64,000 bases of DNA from NCBI GenBank assembly GCA_000381605.1, contig KB906754.1, positions 391,013 to 455,012 of the forward strand, given 5' to 3'. Below are positions 1 through 8,915 of the stretch, one piece after another. Position numbers and translations under genes: made by a program. Below the pieces are notes generated by a model. It saw only the letters and a list, made by a program, of their open reading frames with translations. It was not told the origin of the DNA and did not search any database. The number at the start of each line of letters is the position of its first letter. Position 1 is the stretch's first letter. This stretch comes from Acidobacteriaceae bacterium KBS 89 (GTDB lineage: Bacteria > Acidobacteriota > Terriglobia > Terriglobales > Acidobacteriaceae).

Positions 1-2
1 CC

Positions 3-464
3 GTGCGACGGGGCCACTGGGCCGACAGGCTTCCCGCAATCGACAATGATGTGGCGGCAGTTGAAAAATATTTCGCGGGTCAACCCGTTCGACAGACTTC
101 GGCTACAAAGGCAATTCGGCGTACCACCAAAGCGTCCCCACGTCCGGTCGTTGCCGTAGATCACGCCGCTCCCGCAGCTTTCACTCCAGGCAGCGATTTG
201 CGTCTCACTCTCGCCGCGAAAGCTCCTGTCACCGGGTCAACCTTGTGGTACCGCCATGTGAATCAGGCAGAGCGCTGGCTCACTGTGCCCATGGAGAAGT
301 CCGGCAATGTTCACAGTGGTTCCATTCCCGGGAGTTACACGAACTCACCTTACCCTTTGCAGTACTACTTCGAGATCCGCACGGCTGACGCGGCTGTTCT
401 GCATCCGGCGTTCAATGCGACGCTGAGCAATCAACCGTACTATGCCGTAATGTCGGTTCGGTAG
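3..464 (+). CDS. C-terminal part of an unidentified protein (5' end outside window)
   Basis: The reading frame is open from the window edge, so only the last ~150 residues are visible. The first ~30 residues look like the end of a globular domain (RLPAIDNDVAAVEKYF). A Thr/Arg/Pro-rich linker follows, then about 90 residues rich in beta-strand character, with LWYRHVNQAERW and YPLQYYFEIRT, resembling an immunoglobulin-like or carbohydrate-associated accessory domain. I do not recognise the family. It converges on the sugar-isomerase operon with a 20-bp gap. A secreted or carbohydrate-active protein would fit that context, but this is a guess. The GTG at the very edge is not a supported start. 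Confidence 0.6.
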   Translation: MRRGHWADRLPAIDNDVAAVEKYFAGQPVRQTSATKAIRRTTKASPRPVVAVDHAAPAAFTPGSDLRLTLAAKAPVTGSTLWYRHVNQAERWLTVPMEKSGNVHSGSIPGSYTNSPYPLQYYFEIRTADAAVLHPAFNATLSNQPYYAVMSVR

Positions 465-484
465 TCAAATACCATCCAGGCGAT

Positions 485-1294
485 TCACACGTGTTCGGCG
501 AAACGTCGCTGAATAAGCGGGAGAAGTCCGTCATCCGCGGTCTTCCATATCTCTTCGTTGAAGATCTCAACTTCGATGGGGCCGTCGTAGCCTGCGGCAT
601 CTACGGCCTGCCGCAGGTTTCGCAACTCGATGACACCGTCACCCATCATGGCGCGGCCCATCAGGATGCCGGGCAAAGGCACCGGCCAATCGGACACATG
701 AAAACCCGCAATTTTCCCGCGCGCACGCTCTATTTGCTGCATTACATCAGGGTCCCACCACACGTGGAAGGCATCGATGACGACCTGGGCGGCAGGACTT
801 TTGAGCTGGTCGGCGATGTCGTTGGCTTGCTTCAACGTTACGACGACGGAACGCTCTGCTGCGTACATGGGATGCAGAGGCTCAATGCCCAGAACGACAC
901 CGGCTTTCTCCGCGTCGGGGAGTATCTCGAGCAGACCGTCGAGCACGGTGGCACGCGCGTCATTCAGAGTCTGTCCATTTGCAGGGCCGGAGACGATCAC
1001 CAGCACCGATGCGCCGAGCGTTGCGGCTTCCTCAATGGCGAGGCGGTTATCTGCAACGCGGTTGCGACGTTCTTCCGGTGTAGGCGCCGAGAACCACCCT
1101 CCACGACACAGGCTGGAGACGCGCAGGCCTTCCCTGCGGATCATCGCGGAAGCCTTCGCGGCATCGCCTTCAAGTTTATGGCGCCAAACTGCAATGTACG
1201 GGACGCCGCTACTAGAGCAGTTGCGGACTGTCTGCTCTAGAGACCATGGATCGGCAGTCATTTGATTGAAGCTGAGGCGCTGCAATAAACTCAT
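485..1294 (-). CDS. Sugar phosphate isomerase/epimerase-like TIM-barrel protein
   Basis: A 269-residue protein of the xylose isomerase-like TIM-barrel superfamily. The usual metal-ligand segments are visible in order: GIEPLHP (Glu), VIDAFHVWWDPD (Asp/His), GFHVSD (His) and IEVEIFNEE (Glu). Members interconvert keto and aldo sugars or epimerise ketoses; some are dehydratases or lyases, so the substrate cannot be named. The ATG overlaps the stop of the upstream DUF993 gene in an ATGA, so translation is probably coupled. It is the last gene of a four-gene minus-strand catabolic operon. Length is normal for the family. Confidence 0.85.
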   Translation of the reverse strand: MSLLQRLSFNQMTADPWSLEQTVRNCSSSGVPYIAVWRHKLEGDAAKASAMIRREGLRVSSLCRGGWFSAPTPEERRNRVADNRLAIEEAATLGASVLVIVSGPANGQTLNDARATVLDGLLEILPDAEKAGVVLGIEPLHPMYAAERSVVVTLKQANDIADQLKSPAAQVVIDAFHVWWDPDVMQQIERARGKIAGFHVSDWPVPLPGILMGRAMMGDGVIELRNLRQAVDAAGYDGPIEVEIFNEEIWKTADDGLLPLIQRRFAEHV

Positions 1295-2457
1295 GCGACA
1301 CCTGCAAGCAGCAGGAAACTGCGCATCCGTCGCGTTGCCAGTTCAGGATCGCGCAACGCTCCGGCCTGGTCGGCGAGCACGAACAGTTCGCACAGATGTG
1401 CGGTGGATCGTGCGCTCTCCGCACCTCGGACCATACGGAAGTGCGACTGAAATCCATTCAGATAGGCCAGGAAGACGACTCCTGTTTTGTAGTGTTGAGT
1501 TGGCGACGCAAAGATGTGCCGCGAGACCGGAACTGTGGGGGCAAGAAGTTGTTGGTAGCGAGCAACGTCCCCACTGTCGAGCGCAGACAGCGCCAGCGAC
1601 GCGGCCGGAGCAATCGCATCAAAGATTCCCAGCAATGCATCGCTATGGCCATTGGCGTCGCCCAAGATCAGGCGGTCGTAGTTGAAGTCGTCGCCGGTAT
1701 ACATTCTTACGCCGGAAGGAAGGCTGCGGCGCATCGACACTTCCAGGTCCGCGTCGAGCAGCGAGATTTTTATGCCATCAACTTTTTCCTTGTGGGCGTC
1801 GATGATGCTGAGGCAGTTCTTCATCGCTTCAGGGATCGAGGTTCCGCCCCAGTATCCCTCCAATGCTGGGTCAAACATTGGCCCCAGCCAATGCAGGATG
1901 ACGGGCAGCTTCACCTGGCCAAGCACAGCAGCATAAACAGCAGCATAGTCGTCAGCATCGCGAGCTACAGCGGCCAAGGCGCCACTTGCCATCAGGATGA
2001 TACGCCCATCGACGGCTTCAATGGCTTCACATTGCTCCAGGTAGGCGTTGGTCACATCGGCCAGGGTCGCGGTCTTTCCTGCCGGCAAGTGGTCGGTGCC
2101 TGCGCCGCTGGCGACCACGACTCCGCGTGTTTTGGCGGCTGCCGTACTGCGTTTGATAAGCTCCAACGCAAGCGGCCAGTCCAGTCCCATTCCCCGTTGC
2201 GCCGTGTCCATTGCCTCGGCGACGGCAAAACCGAGCGACCATAGATACTCGCGGTAGGTTAGGGTTGCGTCCCAGTCGATGACAGATTGGGTAAGCGGCT
2301 CCGTAGTGCGCAAGGGATCCACAACGACGTGGGCCGCCGCAAACGCGATGCGGGTTTCGAATCCTGACCGTTGCTGCGGTACGAGCGGCTCATGGGACAG
2401 GCTGTAATGGTAAGCGGAGCCATCGGGCCGCACCAGCTTTATGGATTTCTCCAACAT
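1291..2457 (-). CDS. DUF993 family, DapA-like aldolase/lyase
   Basis: A 388-residue protein that I assign to DUF993, a family related to dihydrodipicolinate synthase/N-acetylneuraminate lyase. Those enzymes use a Schiff-base lysine; a candidate is Lys230 in VDGIKIS, which matches the GIK context of DapA. Family members are uncharacterised, so a retro-aldol or aldol step on a keto-sugar acid is an inference. The chosen ATG overlaps the stop of the dehydrogenase gene by one base (TGATG). An upstream in-frame extension of 49 residues lies wholly inside that gene and was rejected. The 3' end overlaps the isomerase start by 4 bp. Confidence 0.85.
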   Translation of the reverse strand: MLEKSIKLVRPDGSAYHYSLSHEPLVPQQRSGFETRIAFAAAHVVVDPLRTTEPLTQSVIDWDATLTYREYLWSLGFAVAEAMDTAQRGMGLDWPLALELIKRSTAAAKTRGVVVASGAGTDHLPAGKTATLADVTNAYLEQCEAIEAVDGRIILMASGALAAVARDADDYAAVYAAVLGQVKLPVILHWLGPMFDPALEGYWGGTSIPEAMKNCLSIIDAHKEKVDGIKISLLDADLEVSMRRSLPSGVRMYTGDDFNYDRLILGDANGHSDALLGIFDAIAPAASLALSALDSGDVARYQQLLAPTVPVSRHIFASPTQHYKTGVVFLAYLNGFQSHFRMVRGAESARSTAHLCELFVLADQAGALRDPELATRRMRSFLLLAGVA

Positions 2458-3608
2458 CAGACCCCCAACTCCGGCACATCGAGCCAGCGACGCTCTTGCC
2501 AGGATTTGAGGCCAAGCTCTGCCAGTTGCACGCCACGGGCCCCTTCCAAAAAGTCGTGAGGGAATGGCGCATCTTCCGCAACATGCTTCAGGAACAACTC
2601 CCACTGAACCTTGAACCCATTGTCGAAGGTCTGATTGTCCGGCACTTCCTGCCAGTTTTCGCGGAAGCGGAAAGGATTCTCTATGTCTGGGTTCCAGACT
2701 GGGCGCGGCGTATTAACACGGTGCTGCGTCCGACATTCGCGAAGGCCAGCGACGGCGCTGCCCAGTGTGCCGTCTACCTGCAGATTGAAGAGTTCATCGC
2801 GGTAGACACGAACTGACCACGAGGAGTTGATCTGCGCAATGATACCGCCATCGAGTTCAAATGTTCCGTAGGCCGAATCCTCGGCGGTGCATTGGTAGCG
2901 CAGGCCTTGCTCATCTACTCGCTCGGGTATTGCCGTGCTGCCAAGGCACTGCACTGCGCGCACCCGACCGAAGGTATGGTCGAGGACATAGCGCCAATGG
3001 CAGAACATGTCCACGATGATGCCCCCATCGTCCTGCTTGCGGTAGTTCCATGAGGGGCGTTGCGCGGGTTGCCAATCTCCTTCGAAGACCCAGTAACCAA
3101 ATTCTCCGCGGACGGAAAGGATTCGACCGAAGAAGCCACTGTTCACCAACCGCTTCAGCTTGCGCATGCCCGGCAGAAAGAGTTTGTCCTGGACGACGCC
3201 GTGTTTGACTCCGGCTGCCTTTGCCAAGCCTGCTAGCCGCAACGCCATCGCCGAGTCAACGGCGAGAGGCTTCTCGCAATAGATATGTTTGCCGGCGGCA
3301 ATCGCCGCCTCCACACTTGGTGCCCGGAGCGTCGTCAACTGTGCGTCGAAGTAGATCGAGTCGTCTGGGTTGGCGAGCGCTCCCTGCAAGTCTGTAGTCC
3401 AACGGTCCATTCCGTACTCTTTAGCGATCTGTTCCAGTTTGGCGGCGTTGCGCCCTACCAGCATAGGGTCAGGCACCAATCTCGACCCGTCGGCAAGTAC
3501 AACACCACCCTGTTTCCGGATCGCCAGAACGGAGCGGACCAGATGCTGGTTCAGGCCCATGCGTCCCGTGACTCCGTTCATGATGATGCCGATCCGCTTC
3601 TCTTTCAT
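2457..3608 (-). CDS. Gfo/Idh/MocA family NAD(P)-dependent dehydrogenase
   Basis: A 383-residue oxidoreductase with an N-terminal Rossmann fold (RIGIIMNGVTGRMG), the family EKP motif (HIYCEKPLAVDS) and the C-terminal alpha/beta domain used for sugar or inositol substrates. It probably oxidises a sugar or polyol hydroxyl that the neighbouring lyase and isomerase then process. The ATG at 3608 has GGAG six bases upstream. An ATG at 3620 and a TTG at 3635, which overlaps the MFS stop, are in frame but have weaker ribosome sites. It lies 23 bp after the MFS gene and overlaps the DUF993 start by one base. Confidence 0.88.
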   Translation of the reverse strand: MKEKRIGIIMNGVTGRMGLNQHLVRSVLAIRKQGGVVLADGSRLVPDPMLVGRNAAKLEQIAKEYGMDRWTTDLQGALANPDDSIYFDAQLTTLRAPSVEAAIAAGKHIYCEKPLAVDSAMALRLAGLAKAAGVKHGVVQDKLFLPGMRKLKRLVNSGFFGRILSVRGEFGYWVFEGDWQPAQRPSWNYRKQDDGGIIVDMFCHWRYVLDHTFGRVRAVQCLGSTAIPERVDEQGLRYQCTAEDSAYGTFELDGGIIAQINSSWSVRVYRDELFNLQVDGTLGSAVAGLRECRTQHRVNTPRPVWNPDIENPFRFRENWQEVPDNQTFDNGFKVQWELFLKHVAEDAPFPHDFLEGARGVQLAELGLKSWQERRWLDVPELGV

Positions 3609-3631
3609 TGTTTTCTCCATAGAATGTTCTT

Positions 3632-4897
3632 TCAACGCGCAACAGAATGTTCCTGCGACTCTCGCAGGAAACTGCGATCGCGCGCCTCCGGTCCAAACCA
3701 GAAGATAACGATCATCAGGACGATCACCGCGGCCTCGAACATCGTCAACGCCCAGGGATATCCAAAGTGGTCGCGCAACACGAATTCTATTGCTGTCGCG
3801 GGGGAGGCCAGCAGCACTCCAAGCTGATACACAAAGCCCGGGAACAGGCTCCGCACGACATCGGGCGAAAGTTCATTCAGGTGTGCCGGGATGACGCCGA
3901 ACGCGCCTTGCACCCCGGTCTGCATCAGGTACGATCCCACCACCAGCACGCCGAGGGAGGTTCCAAACGCCCACGCCGGAATCGACAGCAGCGAGATTAC
4001 CAGTGCCAGCATGATCGAGTTGCGCCTGCCTATCTTTTGCGACAAATGGCCGAAGAAGAGCGCGCCGACAATTGCGCCGATGTTGTACAGAATAGGTATT
4101 CCATATAACGACTTCATTCCGAAGACGGTCTTCGCCGCGATCCCCGGGATGGACTTCAGAAAATCGGGATACAGGTCCTGCGTGCCATGCGAGAGGCATA
4201 GCATTACGCTCATCATCAGCAGCAGGTAAAGGAACATTTTCTTGTGTTGTAGCAGCGAGCTGAAGATTTGTCCCATCGACGCCGGGCGATGTTGCTTCCA
4301 GGCCTCTGATTCCGGTGCGAACATCGTCAGTATCACGATCAACACCGCTACCGGTGCCCCGATGAAGAAAACCGACTTCCAGCCAAAAGCCGGTGCCAGC
4401 GTCTGCATGGCTACAGCCGCCAGCAGATAACCCATGGGGTAGCCGGATTGCATCATTCCGGAGAGCACGCCTCGAAACCGGCGGGGCGACATCTCCATTG
4501 CATACGAAGCTCCGATGCCCCAGTAGCCGCCCATTCCGATGCCATAGAGCGCACGGCAGATCACGAAGAACAGGTAGTTCGGCGCAAGCCCGGTCAGTAC
4601 TGTTAACAGGGAAAAATACAGGACGCAAAAGATGAGCGGCCGCTTGCGTCCGAACCTGTCCGCAAGAGCCCCAAAGAACAATGCCCCGACAGGACGCATC
4701 GCGAGCGTCAGCGTCAACGTGTACACCACCGATGCCTTCGACACATGAAAGTGTTCCGACAGCGTGTCAAACAAAAACACCACGACAAAGAAGTCGAACG
4801 CATCCAGCACCCAACCCAGAATTCCTGAGCCGACAGCAAACTTCCAACCTTTGATCTCCCGGTTGATTCCCGAGTCTGTCCCGGTTACAAACGCCAT
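3632..4897 (-). CDS. MFS transporter, sugar acid/metabolite:H+ symporter type
   Basis: A 421-residue polytopic protein of the major facilitator superfamily. The loop 2-3 signature GALADRFGRKRPL is intact, followed by GIGMGGYWGIG and RGVLSGMMQSGY in helices 4-5. Overall it resembles the sialic-acid/aromatic-acid:H+ symporter branch, with about 12 hydrophobic segments. I start it at MAFVTGTDSG; the in-frame extension upstream (to 5125) is not hydrophobic-family-like and overlaps the divergent gene. It is the first gene of the operon and is presumably the uptake system for its substrate. The 211-bp region 4898-5108 separates it from the divergent FAD oxidoreductase. Confidence 0.85.
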   Translation of the reverse strand: MAFVTGTDSGINREIKGWKFAVGSGILGWVLDAFDFFVVVFLFDTLSEHFHVSKASVVYTLTLTLAMRPVGALFFGALADRFGRKRPLIFCVLYFSLLTVLTGLAPNYLFFVICRALYGIGMGGYWGIGASYAMEMSPRRFRGVLSGMMQSGYPMGYLLAAVAMQTLAPAFGWKSVFFIGAPVAVLIVILTMFAPESEAWKQHRPASMGQIFSSLLQHKKMFLYLLLMMSVMLCLSHGTQDLYPDFLKSIPGIAAKTVFGMKSLYGIPILYNIGAIVGALFFGHLSQKIGRRNSIMLALVISLLSIPAWAFGTSLGVLVVGSYLMQTGVQGAFGVIPAHLNELSPDVVRSLFPGFVYQLGVLLASPATAIEFVLRDHFGYPWALTMFEAAVIVLMIVIFWFGPEARDRSFLRESQEHSVAR

Positions 4898-5108
4898 GTT
4901 TAGTTCGCCGTTTCCACAACCATCTACTGCTGGTTGGCGGTAAATTTCACTGCTTGTAAGGTGGAAAGATTGTATCTCGTCAACCGCTCCAAACAGAAAC
5001 AGGACAAAAGGCACATCGGGCGCCGCTGCGGACAACTCTGCCGATTCTAAGAAGTGCCCCTCCGAAACATAGTTTCTTCTTTGCCATTGGAAACCGGAGG
5101 TAGATACT

Positions 5109-6725
5109 TTGATCATGTCCACCACGGCGTCACTCTTGGGAAAGATCGGTTTGCCCGCACCTCTGAAAGAAATCGCAACACGTTCCTGGGACGTGATCGT
5201 GGTCGGGGCAGGTCACAATGGGTTGGCGTGCGCAGCCTATCTCGCACGAGCGGGTAAACGGGTGCTCGTGCTCGAAAGCCGTGAACGGGTGGGAGGGGCC
5301 TGCACCGTCGAAGAACCGTTTCCTGGTGTTCGGATGTCGCCGTGTGCCTATCTTGCCGGACTGTTGCATCCTCTGGTGATCAAGGAATTGAACTTGCCTG
5401 ATCGTGGCTTTGATTGGAAACCGGCCATCAATGGCCTCTTTGTCCCCTTCCTGGATGACAGCAGTATTCAGCTGTGGGACGATGATGCTCGATGCGAAGA
5501 GGAGGTTCGACTCTTCTCGCCCAAGGATGTCGAAGGCTGGCGCGCGATGAACGATGTGATTCGCAGGTTGCGTGACAAACTTCGGCCCGCGAGCGGAGTT
5601 TTGGGCGGCGACCCACGGGACTTGTGGATTGGCGATGCACCCAGTCAAGAGCAACTGGAGGGGCTTCTCGATGGTGATTCAGAGGCACGCGGTCTCTTGT
5701 TCAATTGGTCGATGGCAGAGTTCGTCGAGCGCTATCTCGTCGACGAGCGCTTGCAGTCTGCCTATCTCGGCCAGGGGGTGATCGGCACGAACGCCAGTCC
5801 CTTCGACGCGGGGACAGCTTCCATCCGCTTCCATCATGCTTCGGGCAGGCTAGGCGGCATGCCGGGTATGTGGGGTTATGTGAAGGGCGGCATGGGAATG
5901 GTTTCTTTCTACTTTTGCGATGCCGCCCGCGAGGCCGGAGCCGTCGTGGCCACGGGTGTAAACGTCGCGCGCATTCTTCCCGCGGAAGGTGTCCTGCTCG
6001 AGAGTGGCGAGCGCATCCATGCCAAGGTCGTCGTCTCGAACGCGGATCCCATCCGCACGCTAAGCATGTTAGATGGGTCTGCGGATCCAATGTGGGCCGA
6101 AAAGGTGCGCTCGATTCCGATTAAAGGATGCACCGTGAAGCTCAACGTATTGATGCAGGAGCTTCCAAATTTCACTGCGAGGCCGGGAGTCAATGAGCCA
6201 CATCACTACGGCCAGATCAACGCTCCCCTGACGAAGACAGAGTGGCATGCCGGCTATGCGGCCGCCGGCGCTGGGCGGCTTCCGGAGCAACTCTGGTGCG
6301 AGCTTTACTTCCAGAGCGCTCACGATGCAAGCGCAGCTCCAGCAGGCCTGCACACTATGAGCGTCTTCGCTCAATATGTACCCTACGCCTTTGCGTCGGG
6401 CAGTTGGGATGAGCACCGGAGCAAGGCGAAAGCCCTTGCTCTGGGTTCGATCGGCCGCTTCTGCAGCAACCTGCCTGACGCAGTTGTCGACGCGCAGGTG
6501 CTGGGACCGCCGGACATTGAACAGAGAGTGGGCCTCACAGGTGGGCACATCTTCCAGGGTGAGTGCCTGCCGGCCTATATGTGGAGCAACCGCCTAACGG
6601 CGAGAACTCCGATGAAGGGGGTCTATCTGTGCGGGGCGTGTACGCACCCTGGAGGTAGCGTTATCGGGATCAATGGGCGCAACGCCGCAATGGCAGTGTT
6701 ACGCGATCTGGAAGGCGCCCCATGA
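5109..6725 (+). CDS. Phytoene desaturase-like FAD-dependent oxidoreductase (PYROXD2-like)
   Basis: A 538-residue flavoprotein. The dinucleotide-binding motif DVIVVGAGHNGLACAA is at residues 28-43, with ESRERVGGAC completing the FAD site. The C-terminal segment CGACTHPGGSVIGINGRNAA is typical of the NAD(P)/FAD oxidoreductases related to CrtI and PYROXD2. The substrate is unknown; the family is not restricted to carotenoids and no carotenoid genes are nearby. The TTG at 5109 has GGAGG eight bases upstream, whereas the ATG at 5115 is 14 bases away, so the TTG is favoured. It converges on the Lrp-type regulator and shares the strand with the hut operon, but a link to histidine is unproven. Confidence 0.85.
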   Translation: MIMSTTASLLGKIGLPAPLKEIATRSWDVIVVGAGHNGLACAAYLARAGKRVLVLESRERVGGACTVEEPFPGVRMSPCAYLAGLLHPLVIKELNLPDRGFDWKPAINGLFVPFLDDSSIQLWDDDARCEEEVRLFSPKDVEGWRAMNDVIRRLRDKLRPASGVLGGDPRDLWIGDAPSQEQLEGLLDGDSEARGLLFNWSMAEFVERYLVDERLQSAYLGQGVIGTNASPFDAGTASIRFHHASGRLGGMPGMWGYVKGGMGMVSFYFCDAAREAGAVVATGVNVARILPAEGVLLESGERIHAKVVVSNADPIRTLSMLDGSADPMWAEKVRSIPIKGCTVKLNVLMQELPNFTARPGVNEPHHYGQINAPLTKTEWHAGYAAAGAGRLPEQLWCELYFQSAHDASAAPAGLHTMSVFAQYVPYAFASGSWDEHRSKAKALALGSIGRFCSNLPDAVVDAQVLGPPDIEQRVGLTGGHIFQGECLPAYMWSNRLTARTPMKGVYLCGACTHPGGSVIGINGRNAAMAVLRDLEGAP

Positions 6726-6751
6726 CCCGCGTTTTGCTACAACACCGCTGA

Positions 6752-7216
6752 CTACTTTCTATCCGCAAGGAGAGATAGTTGCTTTCGCTCAAGAGGCGTG
6801 GAGAGCACCATGCTCGTTGTTGGGCTTCCGTACGGCAACAGTTTCTCGATCAGGTCTTCCAGTTGTGCAACGGAAGAAAGTATGACCTTCAGCAGAAACG
6901 CGTCACCGCCGGTGAGGTGATGGCATTCTTGAACAGCATCCAGAGTGGGAAGAAATTTCAGGAATGGTCTGTACCTGTTTCCATCGCACGTGAGCCTCAC
7001 GAACGCCGTGATGGAGAACCCTAGCGCCTTGAGGTTAATCTCCGCGCGATATCCCTGGATCAGTTCAAGTGCCTCCAACCGGCGGACACGCTCGGCTGTT
7101 GCCGACGGCGAAAGTTTAATTCTTCTGCCGAGTTCTGCCACAGGAAGACGCGCATCGGAGCTCAGTTCCTGAAGTATCTTTCTGTCGATTAGATCAATCC
7201 CATTGTGCTGAAGCAT
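6752..7216 (-). CDS. Lrp/AsnC family transcriptional regulator
   Basis: A 154-residue protein with an N-terminal winged helix-turn-helix (IDRKILQELSSDARLPVAELGRRIKLSPS) and a C-terminal RAM ligand-binding domain (FLKFLPTLDAVQECHHLTGGDAFLLKV). This is the full normal layout. It is transcribed divergently from hutH across an AT-rich spacer, so it is the obvious candidate for an amino-acid-responsive regulator of the hut operon and of itself. That role is inferred from position only. Confidence 0.88.
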   Translation of the reverse strand: MLQHNGIDLIDRKILQELSSDARLPVAELGRRIKLSPSATAERVRRLEALELIQGYRAEINLKALGFSITAFVRLTCDGNRYRPFLKFLPTLDAVQECHHLTGGDAFLLKVILSSVAQLEDLIEKLLPYGSPTTSMVLSTPLERKQLSLLADRK

Positions 7217-7391
7217 CGATTTGCCCTCGGGAGCTCAAGGTTGCGCCTTGATTGAAATCGCCGATGATATGGCCTTTTTCCGCGTATTAATCATAATTTA
7301 TCAATCAGTTCCAATGAATCAACGGAATAATCCATTTTCTACCGTGGAAACACCATTCTATTTAGGTAATGACCTGCTTAGCATAAGACCT
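7217..7391. promoter_or_regulatory. Divergent Lrp-hutH intergenic control region
   Basis: A 175-bp spacer between the starts of the divergent Lrp-type regulator and hutH. Its middle (about 7285-7375) is much more AT-rich than the surrounding DNA. CATAAT at 7292-7297 is a plausible -10 element for the hut operon, but I see no convincing -35. AT-rich spacers are typical of Lrp-family binding, so regulator sites are expected here. I cannot define an operator by eye. Confidence 0.35.
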
Positions 7392-8915
7392 ATGGTTTAT
7401 CTCGATGGAATGTCCCTTACTCTCGAGGATGTTGCAGCTGTAGCTGAAAAAGCTGGGCGGGTACAGATTGCTCCTGCGGCATTACTTCGGATGGAAGCAT
7501 CGCGCCGCAAAGTGGACACTGCGATGAGTGGTACAACACCTGTCTACGCTCTTAACACGGGGGTAGGGCTTCTCGCCAACATTCGTCTCGACGAAGGTGA
7601 GATCGAAGCGATGCAGGTCAACCTAATTCGATCTCACTGCTGCGGGGTTGGATCGTCGCTCCCGGCCTCGGTGGTCCGGGGCATGATGTTGATCCGGGTT
7701 AACGTCCTCGCCAAAGGTCTCTCCGGTATACGTCCGGTGGTCGCCGAACGAATCTGCGACCTGCTGAATCACCAGATCACGCCGATCATTCCTTCTCGCG
7801 GCAGTGTTGGTGCGAGCGGCGATCTCGCTCCGCTGGCTCACATGGCGCTCGTCTTGATCGGGGAGGGGTCTGCGGAGTATCGGGGTGAAGTCCTTCCTGC
7901 TGCGATTTGTCTCGAGAGAGCAGGATTGAGGCCTTTGTCGCTCCTCGGCAAGGAGGGTATATCGATTTTGAACGGCACACAGGCAATGCTCTCAATCGGA
8001 TGTCTTCGATTGAAGGAGCTGGAAGATCTCTTCTATTCCGCGCAGACCACCGCGGCCTTAAGCATCGAAGCGCTGCGCGGGACGGCCGCGGCCTTCGACC
8101 CTCGATTGCATTCTGCACGGCCACATCCTGGGCAAGTACTGAGCGCAAGCCATCTCACCAACCTTTTGGAGGGCACTCCAATTCCAAGAACACATGGCGA
8201 GGGCAGTCGCATACAGGACGCGTACTGCCTGCGCTGTATCCCACAAGTCCACGGCGCCGTCTGGGACACACTGGCGCACGCTCGGAGCGTCTTCGAGATT
8301 GAACTTAATAGCGCCACGGACAATCCGCTTGTCTTTGATGACGCAATCATCTCGGGAGGAAATTTTCACGGTGCTCCTTTGGCGCTGGCGCTCGACTATC
8401 TCTCGATCGCCCTGTGCCAGCTCGCGGGCATCTCGGAGCGCCGGACTGAGCGGCTACTCAATCCAAGCTTGAACGAAGGTCTCCCGGCTTTTCTTGCATC
8501 CAAGCCCGGTCTTGAGTCCGGTCTGATGATGGCGCAGGTAACTGCCGCAGCGCTTGTTGCCGAGTTGCGTGTTCTCGCCAGTCCAGCATCGACAGGCTCG
8601 ATTCCCACCAGCGGAAACCAGGAAGATTTTGTCAGTATGGGAATGACATCTGCACTCAAACTGGAACAAGCGGTCGCGCTTGCCAGGATGGTTGTTGCGA
8701 TCGAACTGTTGGCCGCTACTAGGGCACTCGATCTTCGCCACGACACAAGCACGATCGCGCTTGAGGAGGTGAGAGCCAACTTCCGGGCGTGCATTCCGGC
8801 ATGGCGCGAAGATTGCGTCTTGTCAGTCTGGATGGAGCAGGCATCGAGTTTCCTGGCAGCGGGCGCTTTAGGAAGGAACTTACAAAGCGTCGATCTCGAG
8901 GAGGTTCTTCGATGA
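7392..8915 (+). CDS. hutH: Histidine ammonia-lyase
   Basis: Catalyses L-histidine to trans-urocanate plus ammonia, step one of histidine degradation in the cytoplasm. The protein is 507 residues when started at the ATG at 7392, which gives the family N-terminus ([14 protein letters not shown]) and usual length of about 510. In-frame ATGs at 7314 and 7221 would add 26 and 57 residues in AT-rich promoter-like DNA. The MIO cofactor triad Ala-Ser-Gly is at residues 141-143 within [30 protein letters not shown] and NSATDNPL are also present. The stop overlaps the hutU start (ATGA). No good ribosome site precedes any candidate start. Confidence 0.95.
   Translation: MVYLDGMSLTLEDVAAVAEKAGRVQIAPAALLRMEASRRKVDTAMSGTTPVYALNTGVGLLANIRLDEGEIEAMQVNLIRSHCCGVGSSLPASVVRGMMLIRVNVLAKGLSGIRPVVAERICDLLNHQITPIIPSRGSVGASGDLAPLAHMALVLIGEGSAEYRGEVLPAAICLERAGLRPLSLLGKEGISILNGTQAMLSIGCLRLKELEDLFYSAQTTAALSIEALRGTAAAFDPRLHSARPHPGQVLSASHLTNLLEGTPIPRTHGEGSRIQDAYCLRCIPQVHGAVWDTLAHARSVFEIELNSATDNPLVFDDAIISGGNFHGAPLALALDYLSIALCQLAGISERRTERLLNPSLNEGLPAFLASKPGLESGLMMAQVTAAALVAELRVLASPASTGSIPTSGNQEDFVSMGMTSALKLEQAVALARMVVAIELLAATRALDLRHDTSTIALEEVRANFRACIPAWREDCVLSVWMEQASSFLAAGALGRNLQSVDLEEVLR

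Noticed and set aside
4898..5125. 76-residue extension of the MFS transporter
   Set aside because: Not transporter-like, no ribosome site, and it overlaps the start of the divergent FAD oxidoreductase.
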